Positions 16,563 through 25,926 of a stretch of 49,888 bases of DNA are shown here, piece by piece (within the stretch, counting starts at the first letter, position 1; each line of letters begins with the position of its first letter). The notes beneath the pieces were generated by a model. That model saw only the letters and a program-made list of their open reading frames with translations. It was not told the DNA's origin and searched no databases. Made by a program: the position numbers and the translations under genes. This DNA is from Phocaeicola oris. GTDB lineage: Bacteria; Bacteroidota; Bacteroidia; Bacteroidales; Bacteroidaceae. The stretch lies in assembly GCF_021295095.1 (NCBI RefSeq), contig NZ_JAJLQX010000022.1, positions 1-49,888 of the forward strand, written 5' to 3'.

Positions 16563-17747
16563 TTAATTGTTAAACTTTATGGCACGTTTTGCCCGTTTAC
16601 TGATATTGCTCTGCACAACGAAATAATCGATAAGCGGAGCAAATACATTCAATAACAGGATAGCAAGCATCATACCCTCAGGATAACCCGGATTCAATAC
16701 TCGGATAACAATTGCCATTATACCAATAAGAAATCCGTACCAATATTTACCAATCTCAGTGCGAGCCGATGTAACAGGATCAGTAGCCATGAACACAGCA
16801 CCAAAGCAGAAGCCACCTAAACAAAGATGTTCATACCAAGGCATGTGCGCAATAGCCGTATCAGGACCGACAGCGTTGAAGATGAGTGCCATAACAGCGC
16901 CACCAACAAATACTGAAAGCATGGTCTTCCAACTTGCAACACCTGTCCACAGCAGAATAACAGCACCGATTGCAATAGCAATAACGCTGGTCTCACCAAT
17001 AGAACCCGGAATTAAACCGGTAATCATATCCATGTTGAATGGAGCAAAACCTGCAGAAGAAGTTGCCGTTGCAGCCTGACCTAAAGCGGTTGCTCCGGAA
17101 AAGCCATCAACTACATTACCTGCGCCAATACCACAAATAGCATCCTTAGCTACCCATACAGCATCACCACTCATCTTAACAGGATATGCGAAGAACATGA
17201 ATGCACGTGCTATCAAAGCCGGATTGAATACGTTCATACCGGTACCACCGAATACTTCTTTACAGAAAATTACCGAGAAAGCAACAGCAACTGCAATAAT
17301 CCATAACGGACATTCAACAGGAACAATTAAAGGAACCAACAAACCGGTTACAAGGTAACCTTCCTGAATCTCCTCGTGCTTCCACTGGGCAGCAACGAAC
17401 TCAATTCCCAAACCTACAACATAAGATACGATAATCTTTGGCAGCACAGCCAAGAAACCATATCCGAACAAAGACCAGAAACCGGCATCAACTCCAATAG
17501 CTTTGAAATGCTGGTAACCTACGTTGTACATACCGAACAACATGGCCGGCATCAACGCAATAACCACCATAGACATGATTCGCTTGCTATCAATGGAATC
17601 ATGAATATGGACACCCGATTTGGAAGTAGTATTCGGTACGAAGAGAAATGACTCGAAACCTTCGTAAACCGATCGGAAAGCATGATATTTACCTCCCTCT
17701 TCAAAATTAGGCTTTATCTTATTAAAATAATTTCTTAAAGCGTTCAT
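16563..17747 (-). CDS. nqrB: Na+-NQR subunit B (FMN-bearing, Na+ channel)
   Basis: 394 aa with about ten membrane helices. The covalent FMN motif is FSGATALG (Thr about 220). GGTGMNVFNPALIARAF and GSIGETSVIAI are conserved NqrB/RnfD stretches. NqrB carries riboflavin and FMN and forms the main Na+ path. It lies 21 nt after nqrA. Confidence 0.97.
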   Translation of the reverse strand: MNALRNYFNKIKPNFEEGGKYHAFRSVYEGFESFLFVPNTTSKSGVHIHDSIDSKRIMSMVVIALMPAMLFGMYNVGYQHFKAIGVDAGFWSLFGYGFLAVLPKIIVSYVVGLGIEFVAAQWKHEEIQEGYLVTGLLVPLIVPVECPLWIIAVAVAFSVIFCKEVFGGTGMNVFNPALIARAFMFFAYPVKMSGDAVWVAKDAICGIGAGNVVDGFSGATALGQAATATSSAGFAPFNMDMITGLIPGSIGETSVIAIAIGAVILLWTGVASWKTMLSVFVGGAVMALIFNAVGPDTAIAHMPWYEHLCLGGFCFGAVFMATDPVTSARTEIGKYWYGFLIGIMAIVIRVLNPGYPEGMMLAILLLNVFAPLIDYFVVQSNISKRAKRAIKFNN

Positions 17748-17768
17748 TAATATTTCTTTTTAATTAAC

Positions 17769-19118
17769 TTAGCACAATTCTTTTCGAAGCATATCAAGAC
17801 CCTGACGAACAATACGCTGAACCTCCAACTTGGAAGAATCAACGAACTCACATAGTGCAAAGTCTTCAGGAGCAACCTCATAAATACCTAAAGCTTCCAT
17901 GCGGTCAATATCACCGGCGATGATAGCTTTAACCAAATACTCAGGAAATATATCCATAGGGAAAACCTTATCATACTCGCCCGACATGATCATGTGGCGC
18001 TCACCGCCTTTAATACGTGCATCGAGTGTATACTCTCTCTTTCCCTGTAACCAACTGAAATAGCTGTGATTGGTACTGAATTGATCGCAACGCGGACGAA
18101 TGAATCCAAGGAACTCATCAGCTTTGTCACCTTCAGGAATAACAGTCAGGCTGGTAGAATGCGCCCTTAAGAAATCTTCCGGAGTAACTTGAGTACCTGT
18201 AAGAACATTACCACTGATATAACGGACGTCCTTGTCGGTTGAAACACGCCCTTCGAAGATGTTCTTCAACTGTACACCTACTTTCACCTTGAGATAAGCC
18301 GGTTTTGCAACCTCAGAACCTGTAAGGGCAATAGTTCTTGTGAAATCTACATGCCCCGTATTGAATAGGCGGCCGATAAAAATTACTTCCTCAGCACCGA
18401 CGGACCAAACAATCTCGCCCTTGTTAATAGGACTGATATGATTGATTTGAACACCTACATTACCGGCAGGATTCAGACCGTCAAAGGCTGTAATTGTTAC
18501 GTTCTTTGCATTCGTCAATGTCTGACTCTTCTGTTCTGCTGCAATATCCAAGTATGTCTTGGCAATCTTAGCAAGTGCATCCAAACCGGTCTGGAAATCA
18601 TTTTCCTGACCTTTCAGTACGAATTCAAAGTTAGCTGCCAACGGATTCTTATCAAAGGCAGAAATAAAGATAGCTTTTGGCTTCGAGGCAGGATCAGCAA
18701 CCACAGCATACGGACGTTCCGTAAAGAACGCAAAAAGTCCCGATTCGATCAATGTGGCTCTCACCTCATCTGCATTCAACTTCGAGACATCTTTCTTACC
18801 AAAATCCACATAGTTCTGTTCCTTCGAAGCAGCAACTGAGATGTTTAGCACTTTTCGACGTTCGCCTCTTGTTACAGCTGTAACCACACCGCTGACAGGA
18901 GATACAAACTTCACTTCGGGATGCCTTTTGTCGACAAACAAAGCATCTCCGGCCTTTACATCGTCTCCGGGTTTCACAACCACTTTCGGAGTAATACCGT
19001 GGAAATCATCAGGAACCAACGCATAGTTCTCTGCTTCTTTCACCTGTATCATTTCCTCAACCGGTTTGCCTTTCAGATTGATGTCAAGACCTTTGTGTAA
19101 TTTAATCACATTTGTCAT
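17769..19118 (-). CDS. nqrA: Na+-NQR subunit A
   Basis: 449 aa, the soluble cytoplasmic subunit implicated in quinone binding. It starts MTNVIKLHKGLDINLKGKP, the family beginning. FVSPVSGVVTAVTRGERRKV is a lipoyl-like barrel, and the C-terminal region ends with MDIFPEYLVKAI and related conserved blocks. First gene of the operon; the -7 box at 19154-19161 lies just upstream. Confidence 0.96.
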   Translation of the reverse strand: MTNVIKLHKGLDINLKGKPVEEMIQVKEAENYALVPDDFHGITPKVVVKPGDDVKAGDALFVDKRHPEVKFVSPVSGVVTAVTRGERRKVLNISVAASKEQNYVDFGKKDVSKLNADEVRATLIESGLFAFFTERPYAVVADPASKPKAIFISAFDKNPLAANFEFVLKGQENDFQTGLDALAKIAKTYLDIAAEQKSQTLTNAKNVTITAFDGLNPAGNVGVQINHISPINKGEIVWSVGAEEVIFIGRLFNTGHVDFTRTIALTGSEVAKPAYLKVKVGVQLKNIFEGRVSTDKDVRYISGNVLTGTQVTPEDFLRAHSTSLTVIPEGDKADEFLGFIRPRCDQFSTNHSYFSWLQGKREYTLDARIKGGERHMIMSGEYDKVFPMDIFPEYLVKAIIAGDIDRMEALGIYEVAPEDFALCEFVDSSKLEVQRIVRQGLDMLRKELC

Positions 19119-19153
19119 ATTGAGTTAAAAAAATGATTATTTAATTTACGCTG

Positions 19154-19161
19154 CAAAAGTA
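19154..19161 (-). promoter_or_regulatory. -7 promoter box of the nqr operon
   Basis: The minus strand reads TACTTTTG followed by CA, a full TAnnTTTG match, 36 nt upstream of the nqrA start. A matching TTTG at -33 was not found. Confidence 0.6.
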
Positions 19162-19334
19162 GACAAAAAATTACTATAAAAAAGAATATTTGCAACTTAA
19201 TTCGAAAAAGATTGGAAAGTATTTTCAAGTATGAAGAAACAATCTGTATCTTTCCTTGCTTTTAATTATAGAAGGGATAAAAAAGTGTACAGCAAATAAT
19301 TCTACATAAAATAACAGGGTGTGATTTAAAATAT

Positions 19335-19342
19335 TACTTTTG
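19335..19342 (+). promoter_or_regulatory. -7 promoter box of ilvA
   Basis: TACTTTTG followed by CA, a full TAnnTTTG match. A TTG at 19340 inside this box could open a longer frame, but it would lie upstream of the expected transcript start, so it is not used. This decides the ilvA start at 19391. Confidence 0.65.
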
Positions 19343-19390
19343 CATCGCAAATTATGTAAGACTATAAAATCAACTACAAAAGGAGATTGT

Positions 19391-20584
19391 ATGCTACAAC
19401 TTGATAACTTCTACAAAGCGCGTTACGTGCTAAATAAGATTGTTCGTAATACGGCCCTCGTTCACGCTCCACAAATAAATTTGGAAAGCAATGTATATCT
19501 GAAATCGGAATGTCTGCAAAAGACCGGTTCTTTTAAAGTACGTGGAGCATACTATAAAATATCACAACTCAGCGATGCCGAAAAGACGAAAGGCGTAATT
19601 GCCTGCTCTGCCGGAAACCATGCACAGGGTGTAGCGTTGGCTGCCACATCAATGGGAATCAAATCGCTTATATGTCTGCCCGACGTAGCTCCTATCAGTA
19701 AGATTGAAGCTACCAAGAAACTGGGTGCTGATGTTTGTATGGTCTCGGGCGTATACGATGATGCATACAATAAAGCATTACAACTACGTGATGAGAAAGG
19801 ATATACCTTCGTTCATCCGTTTGATGATGAGAACGTTATAGCCGGTCAAGGAACTATCGGACTGGAAGTGTTGGAACAATTGCCTGACGTAGAGGCGGTA
19901 GTAGTGCCGGTTGGTGGCGGAGGTTTGCTTTCCGGCATTGCATACGCTATCAAATCTCTGAACCCAAATATTAAAGTTTATGGCGTCCAGTCGGAAGGTG
20001 CCCCAAGCATGGTGAACAGTATTCACGATAAAAAGATAGAACGCCTGGATTCAGTATCAACCATTGCCGATGGTATTGCCGTAAAAGAACCTGGACAGAT
20101 TACTTACGATACCATCTTGAAATACGTAGACGGTATGGTTACAGTAAGCGAAGATGAAATCTGTGCCGCTATTCTTCATTTGGTCGAAGTAGAAAAGATG
20201 GTGGCCGAAGGTGCCGGTGCAGCCAGTGTAGCTGCCGTAATGTTCAATAAAGTTCCTGTAAAAGGAAAAAAGACGGTTTGTATTGTAAGTGGAGGTAACA
20301 TTGACGTAACTATTCTAAGCCGTGTCATCAATCGAGGCTTGGCTAAGAGTGGTCGCCAGTGCACTCTAAGTGTGGAATTGGACGATAAACCCGGGCAGTT
20401 GGTTGGTGTCAGTTCCATCATTGCCGAATTGGGAGGTAACATTATCAGTGTTCACCACGAACGTAACTCTGACAGTGAAAAAGTAAATGCCTGCATCCTT
20501 CGATTAACAACTGAAACGAAGAATCAGGAACATGTTGAAGAGATTAAGAATGCGCTAAAGAAAGCAGGCTTCAAGTTGGTGTAA
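19391..20584 (+). CDS. ilvA: Threonine ammonia-lyase with C-terminal ACT domain
   Basis: 397 aa, PLP enzyme converting threonine to 2-oxobutanoate and ammonia, the entry to isoleucine synthesis. The PLP Lys is K49 in KTGSFKVRGAY. SAGNHAQGVA and the phosphate loop VPVGGGGLLSG are present, as is VSGGNIDV. A single ACT domain (about 325-397, starting SVELDDKPGQL) is where branched-chain amino acids would act. This is the short form, not the 500-residue E. coli IlvA with two regulatory domains, so a catabolic TdcB-like role remains possible. AGGAGAT precedes the ATG. Monocistronic, as far as I can see. Confidence 0.92.
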   Translation: MLQLDNFYKARYVLNKIVRNTALVHAPQINLESNVYLKSECLQKTGSFKVRGAYYKISQLSDAEKTKGVIACSAGNHAQGVALAATSMGIKSLICLPDVAPISKIEATKKLGADVCMVSGVYDDAYNKALQLRDEKGYTFVHPFDDENVIAGQGTIGLEVLEQLPDVEAVVVPVGGGGLLSGIAYAIKSLNPNIKVYGVQSEGAPSMVNSIHDKKIERLDSVSTIADGIAVKEPGQITYDTILKYVDGMVTVSEDEICAAILHLVEVEKMVAEGAGAASVAAVMFNKVPVKGKKTVCIVSGGNIDVTILSRVINRGLAKSGRQCTLSVELDDKPGQLVGVSSIIAELGGNIISVHHERNSDSEKVNACILRLTTETKNQEHVEEIKNALKKAGFKLV

Positions 20585-20682
20585 AAACAACCATTACTCT
20601 TTCAACTCTTGTCATATCATAAGATGATTACGTACAAACGTCCGTTTGTATTGGGAAGCGTGTCCATAAGCAAGTGAAAAGT

Positions 20683-20791
20683 GATACGTATGATTCTCTT
20701 AAATCATCAGAAGTTTTGATCAACTCATGCGGATGAGTTCATCCGTTCATGCGTATCACATTCGAATGTGATACGTATCTGTTTGCATGTT
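20683..20791. repeat. 22-bp tandem array C (five units), between convergent genes
   Basis: Units begin at 20683 (GATACGTAT), 20705 (CATCAGAAG, 21 bp), 20726 (CATGCGGAT), 20748 (CATGCGTAT) and 20770 (GATACGTAT). The boundary of the last two units forms a 24-bp perfect palindrome, 20752-20775, centred on TTCGAA. The 381-bp gap between ilvA and the methyltransferase gene holds only this array and AT-rich sequence. A short CCATCT...AAGGGAA stretch after it weakly recalls the flanks of elements A and B. Confidence 0.75.
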
Positions 20792-20965
20792 GTCGCCCAT
20801 CTTCCTTGGCAGGTATAAAAACAAAGAAGGGAATCCTCACGAACTCCCAATCTCACTTAACCTTAAATCTAATACCATGAAAAACACGGTACAAAGATAT
20901 AACTTTTATGTTATTCAACATATTTTTTGAAGACAAAGCCACTTTCTTTTAACATTATTTAGTTG

Positions 20966-22153
20966 TTACTCCACATAAACTACTAATCCTTTCAAGTATT
21001 CCCCTTCTGGATGGAAAATATTAATAGGATGATCGGCTGGTTGGGTAAGTTGATGAAGAATTCTCACCGAACGCCCGCTCTGAACAGCAGCAGTAAGGAC
21101 AGCATTACGAAAACTGATTTTATCAACCAACTGTGAACAAGAGAAGGTAAACAAAAGTCCTCCATGCCGAATCTTTTCGAACGCTTTGGCATTCAAGCGG
21201 GAATACCCCTTTAATGCATTACGGATTGCAGCCTTATGTTTTGCAAAAGCGGGAGGATCGAGAATAATCAAGTCGTAAGTATCATTCATTCCATTAAGGA
21301 ATTTGAAAGCATCATCAACAAAAGCCTGATGGCAAGCACAATTAGGGAAATTGAGTTCTACATTCCGATTGGTTAACTCAATGGCTTTAGCAGAACTGTC
21401 GACCGAATGAACTAACTTAGCTCCACCCCGAAGTGCATAAAAAGAAAATCCTCCTGTATAACAGAACATATTTAACACGGTCTTACCTTTAGCATAACGT
21501 TCCACCAGTGCACGGTTTTCACGTTGATCGACAAAGAATCCCGTTTTTTGCCCTTTCAGCCAGTCAACATGAAATTTCAGTCCGTTCTCCATAGCAATAT
21601 TCTCATCGCAGCCACCTTTTAGATATCCATCCGTACTTGACATCTTTTCTTGGGCAGCCAATGTAGCCTCCGACTTATAATAAATATTCTTCAGTTTGTT
21701 CCCCATCAGTTTTATAAGTGCATCGGCTATTTCTTTACGCGATTGATGCATTCCGACAGTATGCGTCTGCATAACAGCCGTGTGATTATAAACATCAATA
21801 ATTAATCCCGGAAGCCCATCTCCTTCACCATAAACCAAACGGTACGCATTAGTAATAATGCTCTCGGCAAGTCCTAATGTAACACGCATATCATAAGCCG
21901 ATTTTAACTTGCTGTACCAGAAATCGGTATCAATCTCTTTCTGTTGAAAAGTAAGCACTCTAACGGTAATACTTCCTTGCTGATAATGTCCGCGAGCTAT
22001 AAACTCATTCTGTGCTGTAAACACATCAACTACCTCTCCCTCTTCAGGTTTTTCTTCTACACTACGAACTGCACCGGAAAAAATCCATGGATGAAAGCGT
22101 TGCAAAGAAGCTTCTTTGCCTGGCTTTAATTGTACTCTTTTATATACCATCAT
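20966..22153 (-). CDS. RlmI-like class I SAM-dependent 23S rRNA methyltransferase
   Basis: 395 aa in the RlmI family layout. An N-terminal PUA-like domain (RFHPWIFSGAV, then VVDVFTAQNEFIARGHY) is followed by an RlmI middle part and a Rossmann methyltransferase with QKTGFFVDQRENR, VLNMFCYTGGFSFYA (motif I) and LIILDPPAFAKHK (motif IV). RlmI methylates a cytosine at C5 in 23S rRNA, and the DPP-A motif and a Cys in the FSCSQLV loop fit this. The ATG at 22153 lies inside the last codons of the upstream exonuclease gene (14-nt overlap, ATGATG), indicating translational coupling. Confidence 0.88.
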   Translation of the reverse strand: MMVYKRVQLKPGKEASLQRFHPWIFSGAVRSVEEKPEEGEVVDVFTAQNEFIARGHYQQGSITVRVLTFQQKEIDTDFWYSKLKSAYDMRVTLGLAESIITNAYRLVYGEGDGLPGLIIDVYNHTAVMQTHTVGMHQSRKEIADALIKLMGNKLKNIYYKSEATLAAQEKMSSTDGYLKGGCDENIAMENGLKFHVDWLKGQKTGFFVDQRENRALVERYAKGKTVLNMFCYTGGFSFYALRGGAKLVHSVDSSAKAIELTNRNVELNFPNCACHQAFVDDAFKFLNGMNDTYDLIILDPPAFAKHKAAIRNALKGYSRLNAKAFEKIRHGGLLFTFSCSQLVDKISFRNAVLTAAVQSGRSVRILHQLTQPADHPINIFHPEGEYLKGLVVYVE

Positions 22154-22814
22154 TTTCTATATTTTCGACTTCTGAATATACAGGTACATCCGGTTTGGTC
22201 ACCACCAATTCATAATCGTTTTCCTCTTCCATCCGCTTCAACTCTTTATAGATACGCAATGTGCACCAAGCATCAGTAGCAGCGTATAATTGTTGTCCAT
22301 CTGTAAGAGCATCAACCTCCCAATTAGAAAGTCGTTGCGTTTTAGAAATACGCATCCGGAACAGATTAGCATAAATCTTCTGTAAGCTCATGTCCTTGAT
22401 ACCAAATCGAAGAACATACTGTTGTAACTCCAACCAATTACCTTTCGATGGGTCGATTGACTTTTTCCGAATACACAGCTTGCTAAAGTCATCTTTTAGT
22501 GACAAACCTATCTTCAGCACATTGTTCTCCAAGAATTCGTGTAAGCAGTCGGGTATACCTATTTTATGTAAACGGAACAAAAAACAAGTGTCATCAGTAG
22601 CAACTTGAAGCAATCCCACTTTATGGATCACCCCTTTCTTAAAGCTGGGACGAGTCTCTGTATCCACTCCAACCACAGGAAAAGAATTCAGATAATTAAC
22701 AGCCTTAGTTGCGTCAGAAACAGTATTAACAATGATAATTCGTCCGGTAAACAGAATCTTCGGCATCTCTGCCATCTCTTGTTTTATGATATAATCTTTA
22801 ATAATTTTAGACAT
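22140..22814 (-). CDS. 3'-5' exonuclease domain protein (DEDDy, WRN/RNase D-like)
   Basis: 224 aa. VVGVDTETRPSFKKG supplies the first Asp/Glu pair, LSLKDDFSKL the middle Asp, and YAATDAWCTLRIYKEL the final Tyr/Asp pair, so this is a DEDDy exonuclease. KVGLLQVATDDTCFLFRLHK is also typical. It has no HRDC or helicase domain. It is flanked by DUF5063 (2-nt gap) and the rRNA methyltransferase (overlap), a set that probably acts in RNA or DNA processing as one operon. Confidence 0.88.
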   Translation of the reverse strand: MSKIIKDYIIKQEMAEMPKILFTGRIIIVNTVSDATKAVNYLNSFPVVGVDTETRPSFKKGVIHKVGLLQVATDDTCFLFRLHKIGIPDCLHEFLENNVLKIGLSLKDDFSKLCIRKKSIDPSKGNWLELQQYVLRFGIKDMSLQKIYANLFRMRISKTQRLSNWEVDALTDGQQLYAATDAWCTLRIYKELKRMEEENDYELVVTKPDVPVYSEVENIENDGI

Positions 22815-22816
22815 AA

Positions 22817-23386
22817 TTAATCGTCATTATCAGCATAATCAGTTTGCGTTTTACCATTATCCTCTTCATCATGCTGATTATATTTCACATCATGCAGAGC
22901 CCGCATGGAGTTCACTAATTTCTGCCCCCAATAATCGGCAAAATGTTCCTTGCAAGTAACAAGCGCATCATTCATCGTTATATTATTTCCGGTTTTAAAC
23001 ATCTCGACAAAATCACGCACATCCTGGTAAATATCTGCCATATCCTCTGAGATTTCACATGTGAGCGCTCCCTCGCTATACTGTATATCAGGGGTAAACA
23101 CTTCTAAATAGTCATCTTGAGAGTTCATCACCTGTTTGACAGAAGTACGGATAAATTCATAGTCTCCCTCAGAAACCGATTGTTCAAGTTCATCTACTCC
23201 CATTCTCTCACATGGAGAAATAAGTGATGCTTTCAGATACAATAGAGGAAGGAATTTCAAAGCTGTATTTACAAATTCATCACGACTTCTTTCATTTGCT
23301 TTTTCAAGGAAAGAACAAAACTCTGCCGCTACAGTAACGAACTCGATAGTGTTTTTGTCAAAAATGACTTCACTCTTATTTTTCAT
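22817..23386 (-). CDS. DUF5063 family protein
   Basis: About 189 aa, soluble, acidic, mostly helical by composition. It fits the DUF5063 family common in Bacteroidetes, with FVTVAAEFCSFLEKA at the start, PLLYLKASLI in the middle and FAHYWGQ-like HFADYWGQKLVNSMRALHD near the end. No catalytic motif is visible and the function is unknown. The start ATG at 23386 is preferred over a frame extension to 23413, because the extension overlaps the -7 box at 23411-23418. First gene of the DUF5063-exonuclease-methyltransferase operon. Confidence 0.8.
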   Translation of the reverse strand: MKNKSEVIFDKNTIEFVTVAAEFCSFLEKANERSRDEFVNTALKFLPLLYLKASLISPCERMGVDELEQSVSEGDYEFIRTSVKQVMNSQDDYLEVFTPDIQYSEGALTCEISEDMADIYQDVRDFVEMFKTGNNITMNDALVTCKEHFADYWGQKLVNSMRALHDVKYNQHDEEDNGKTQTDYADNDD

Positions 23387-23410
23387 AAGTATAATTGTAC
23401 TTTTGAAATG

Positions 23411-23418
23411 CAAAGATA
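23411..23418 (-). promoter_or_regulatory. -7 promoter box of the DUF5063 operon
   Basis: The minus strand reads TATCTTTG followed by CA, matching TAnnTTTG. It ends 25 nt from the ATG at 23386, facing away from the ftsK promoter. Confidence 0.6.
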
Positions 23419-23461
23419 TGAAAAAAAGAAGAAAATAATCGGGTTTCTCATCTTTTTCACG

Positions 23462-23469
23462 TACATTTG
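23462..23469 (+). promoter_or_regulatory. -7 promoter box of the ftsK operon
   Basis: TACATTTG matches TAnnTTTG, 24 nt before the ftsK ATG. It and the divergent DUF5063 promoter are packed within about 60 bp. Confidence 0.6.
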
Positions 23470-23492
23470 TAAAATTATTATATAGAATATTT

Positions 23493-25925
23493 ATGCCAAA
23501 GAAAAATATATATCCTAAAAATAACAGAACTCAAAATAACCAAGAAGGGAAGATACATACGATTTCGAATATTTTTAAGAGTGAAACTACTCATTTCGCT
23601 ATCGGATTAATTTTCCTCATTGTTGCCGTATATCTGCTTCTGGTCTTCACTTCTTATTTCTTCACCGGTGCTGCCGACCAAAGTATTGTTGAAAATACTT
23701 CAGGGAATTTGGAAGAAGCGACTCGTCAGGTACAGAACTACGGAGCACTGGGAGGAGCACATGTATCTGACTTCTTTATCAATCGTTGTTTTGGATTCGC
23801 AGCATACTTTATTATCTTGTTCCTTGCCATAGCCGGATTAAAGTTAATGCGTGCCTATAAGTTTCACCTATGGAAATGGTTTCTGAGTTGTACTATTCTG
23901 ATGATATGGTTCTCTATCGCGATGGGCTTCTTCTTTGAGAAACCAATGGCAGATAGTTTCTTCTATCCGGGAGGTTTGCATGGACATAATGCCAGTGAAT
24001 TTCTGAAAGGACTTATAGGAGTTCCCGGAGTAGTATTGTTGCTACTAGTAGTTGCTATTTTATTTCTCATCTATGTAAGTAATGAAACAATCTATATTAT
24101 CCGAAAGATTCTTCATCCGAATTTTAAACGGACTCCAAAACCAGAGGTAAGTGATGATAGAGAAGCTTCACAGACAGAATACACAGATTCGGAAACGACA
24201 GAAATAGATTTTGATTTAAATGAAGACAAACATAAAGTGAACGGACTAACAGAGAATGTGAATCCGGAAAATTTCATTCAATCTTCTTTAAATAAAGAAC
24301 CGGCAAAGTCACAACAGTCAATGACAGCAAAGTCGGCAGCAAAAGAACCGGACTTCACCATTATAAATGAAATTCCGGAGGATGCAGAAAGAGGAAAAAT
24401 AACAACTCCTTATAACCCACGACTTGATTTGGAACATTACCAATTCCCTACACTAAACCTTCTGAAGGCATACGATGATGCCATACCTAATGTGGACATG
24501 AATGAACAAAATGCCCATAAAAATCGTATCATCGAAGTGTTACATAGTTTTGGAATAGAAATCAGTTCCATTAAGGCAAGTGTTGGTCCAACCATTACAC
24601 TCTATGAAATTACTCCTGCAGAAGGAGTTCGCATCGCCAGAATCAAGAATCTGGAAAACGATATTGCTTTGAATTTGGCAGCATTGGGCATCCGTATTAT
24701 TGCTCCTATCCCCGGTAAAGGAACCATAGGTATTGAAGTTCCCAATGAACATCCTCAGATAGTTCCCATGCGCCCTATCCTGGCCAGTAAGAAATTCCAA
24801 GAAACTAAGATGGAACTGCCTGTCGCTATGGGAAAAACTATTACCAATGATGTGTTTATGTTCGATTTGACCAAGGCTCCACACGTATTAGTTGCAGGTG
24901 CTACCGGTCAAGGAAAATCAGTGGGACTGAATGCTATCGTAACATCCTTACTATACAAAAAGCATCCAGCAGAGTTGAAATTTGTGATCATTGACCCTAA
25001 AAAGGTAGAGTTCTCTATCTATGCTCCTATTGAAGACCATTATTTAGCCAAGCTTTCTGATACAGAAGAACCTATTTTGACAGATACTACTCAAGTTATC
25101 AATACATTGAACTCACTCTGTAAAGAAATGGATACCCGCTATGACCTATTAAAAAAAGCTTCAGTACGTAATATAAAAGAGTATAATGCCAAGTTTATTA
25201 ACCGCCAATTGAACCCTGAAAATGGACACCAATTCCTACCTTATATTGTAGTGATCATTGACGAATTTGGTGATTTTATTATGACAGCAGGAAAAGATGT
25301 AGAGTTTCCAATCATCCGCATTGCACAATTGGCTCGTGCCGTAGGTATTCACATGATTATTGCTACACAGCGTCCTACAACCAATATCATTACCGGTTCC
25401 ATCAAGGCTAACTTTCCTGCCCGTATTGCATTTAAGGTAGCATCGAACATTGACTCCAGAACGATTCTCGACCGTCCGGGCGCAGAGCAACTGGTTGGTA
25501 AAGGTGATATGCTGTTCCTTCAGGGCAATGAGCCTGTCCGTGTTCAGTGTGCTTTTGTCGATACTCCGGAAGTAGAGAACGTCGTTAATCATATCCATGA
25601 GCAGCAGGGCTATCCCACTGCATTTATTCTACCGGAAGTGGAAACAGTCGACAATGCATCTTCCAGTATCGGTGATATGGATATAAATAAAGTAGATCCT
25701 TTATTTGAGGAAGCTGCCAGACTAATTGTAGATAACCAACAAGGGTCTACTTCATTGATTCAACGTAAATTCGCATTAGGTTATAATCGTGCAGGACGAA
25801 TCATGGATCAGTTGGAAAATGCAGGTATTGTTGGTCCGTCACAAGGTAGTAAAGCTCGTGAAGTACTCTGTATGGATCAAATGGATCTGGACGCGAAATT
25901 AAGTAATGTTAGAAATAAAGGATAA
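23493..25925 (+). CDS. ftsK: FtsK/SpoIIIE DNA translocase
   Basis: 810 aa. Four N-terminal membrane helices (within residues about 30-210), an acidic linker, then the motor. The alpha domain starts with PNVDMNEQNAHKNRIIEVL. Walker A is AGATGQGKSVGLN near residue 470, and Walker B is VVIIDEFGDFI near 590. ATQRPTTNIITGSIKANFP is the family signature. The C-terminal ~65 residues are the winged-helix gamma domain (LIQRKFALGYNRAGRIMDQLE) that reads KOPS-type DNA polarity sites. It pumps chromosome termini through the closing septum and activates XerCD. First gene of a long plus-strand run; lolA starts 1 nt after its stop. Confidence 0.95.
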   Translation: MPKKNIYPKNNRTQNNQEGKIHTISNIFKSETTHFAIGLIFLIVAVYLLLVFTSYFFTGAADQSIVENTSGNLEEATRQVQNYGALGGAHVSDFFINRCFGFAAYFIILFLAIAGLKLMRAYKFHLWKWFLSCTILMIWFSIAMGFFFEKPMADSFFYPGGLHGHNASEFLKGLIGVPGVVLLLLVVAILFLIYVSNETIYIIRKILHPNFKRTPKPEVSDDREASQTEYTDSETTEIDFDLNEDKHKVNGLTENVNPENFIQSSLNKEPAKSQQSMTAKSAAKEPDFTIINEIPEDAERGKITTPYNPRLDLEHYQFPTLNLLKAYDDAIPNVDMNEQNAHKNRIIEVLHSFGIEISSIKASVGPTITLYEITPAEGVRIARIKNLENDIALNLAALGIRIIAPIPGKGTIGIEVPNEHPQIVPMRPILASKKFQETKMELPVAMGKTITNDVFMFDLTKAPHVLVAGATGQGKSVGLNAIVTSLLYKKHPAELKFVIIDPKKVEFSIYAPIEDHYLAKLSDTEEPILTDTTQVINTLNSLCKEMDTRYDLLKKASVRNIKEYNAKFINRQLNPENGHQFLPYIVVIIDEFGDFIMTAGKDVEFPIIRIAQLARAVGIHMIIATQRPTTNIITGSIKANFPARIAFKVASNIDSRTILDRPGAEQLVGKGDMLFLQGNEPVRVQCAFVDTPEVENVVNHIHEQQGYPTAFILPEVETVDNASSSIGDMDINKVDPLFEEAARLIVDNQQGSTSLIQRKFALGYNRAGRIMDQLENAGIVGPSQGSKAREVLCMDQMDLDAKLSNVRNKG

Positions 25926-25926
25926 A

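Noticed and set aside
16563-17747. Rnf complex instead of Nqr for the six-gene operon
   Set aside because: The set contains NqrA and an NqrF with ferredoxin plus NADH-binding domains, and lacks the RnfB/RnfC iron-sulfur proteins.
19340-19390. An upstream in-frame TTG start for the threonine ammonia-lyase
   Set aside because: The TTG is part of the -7 box TACTTTTG at 19335-19342, so it would lie before the transcript start. ATG 19391 has a good ribosome-binding site and gives the family N-terminus.
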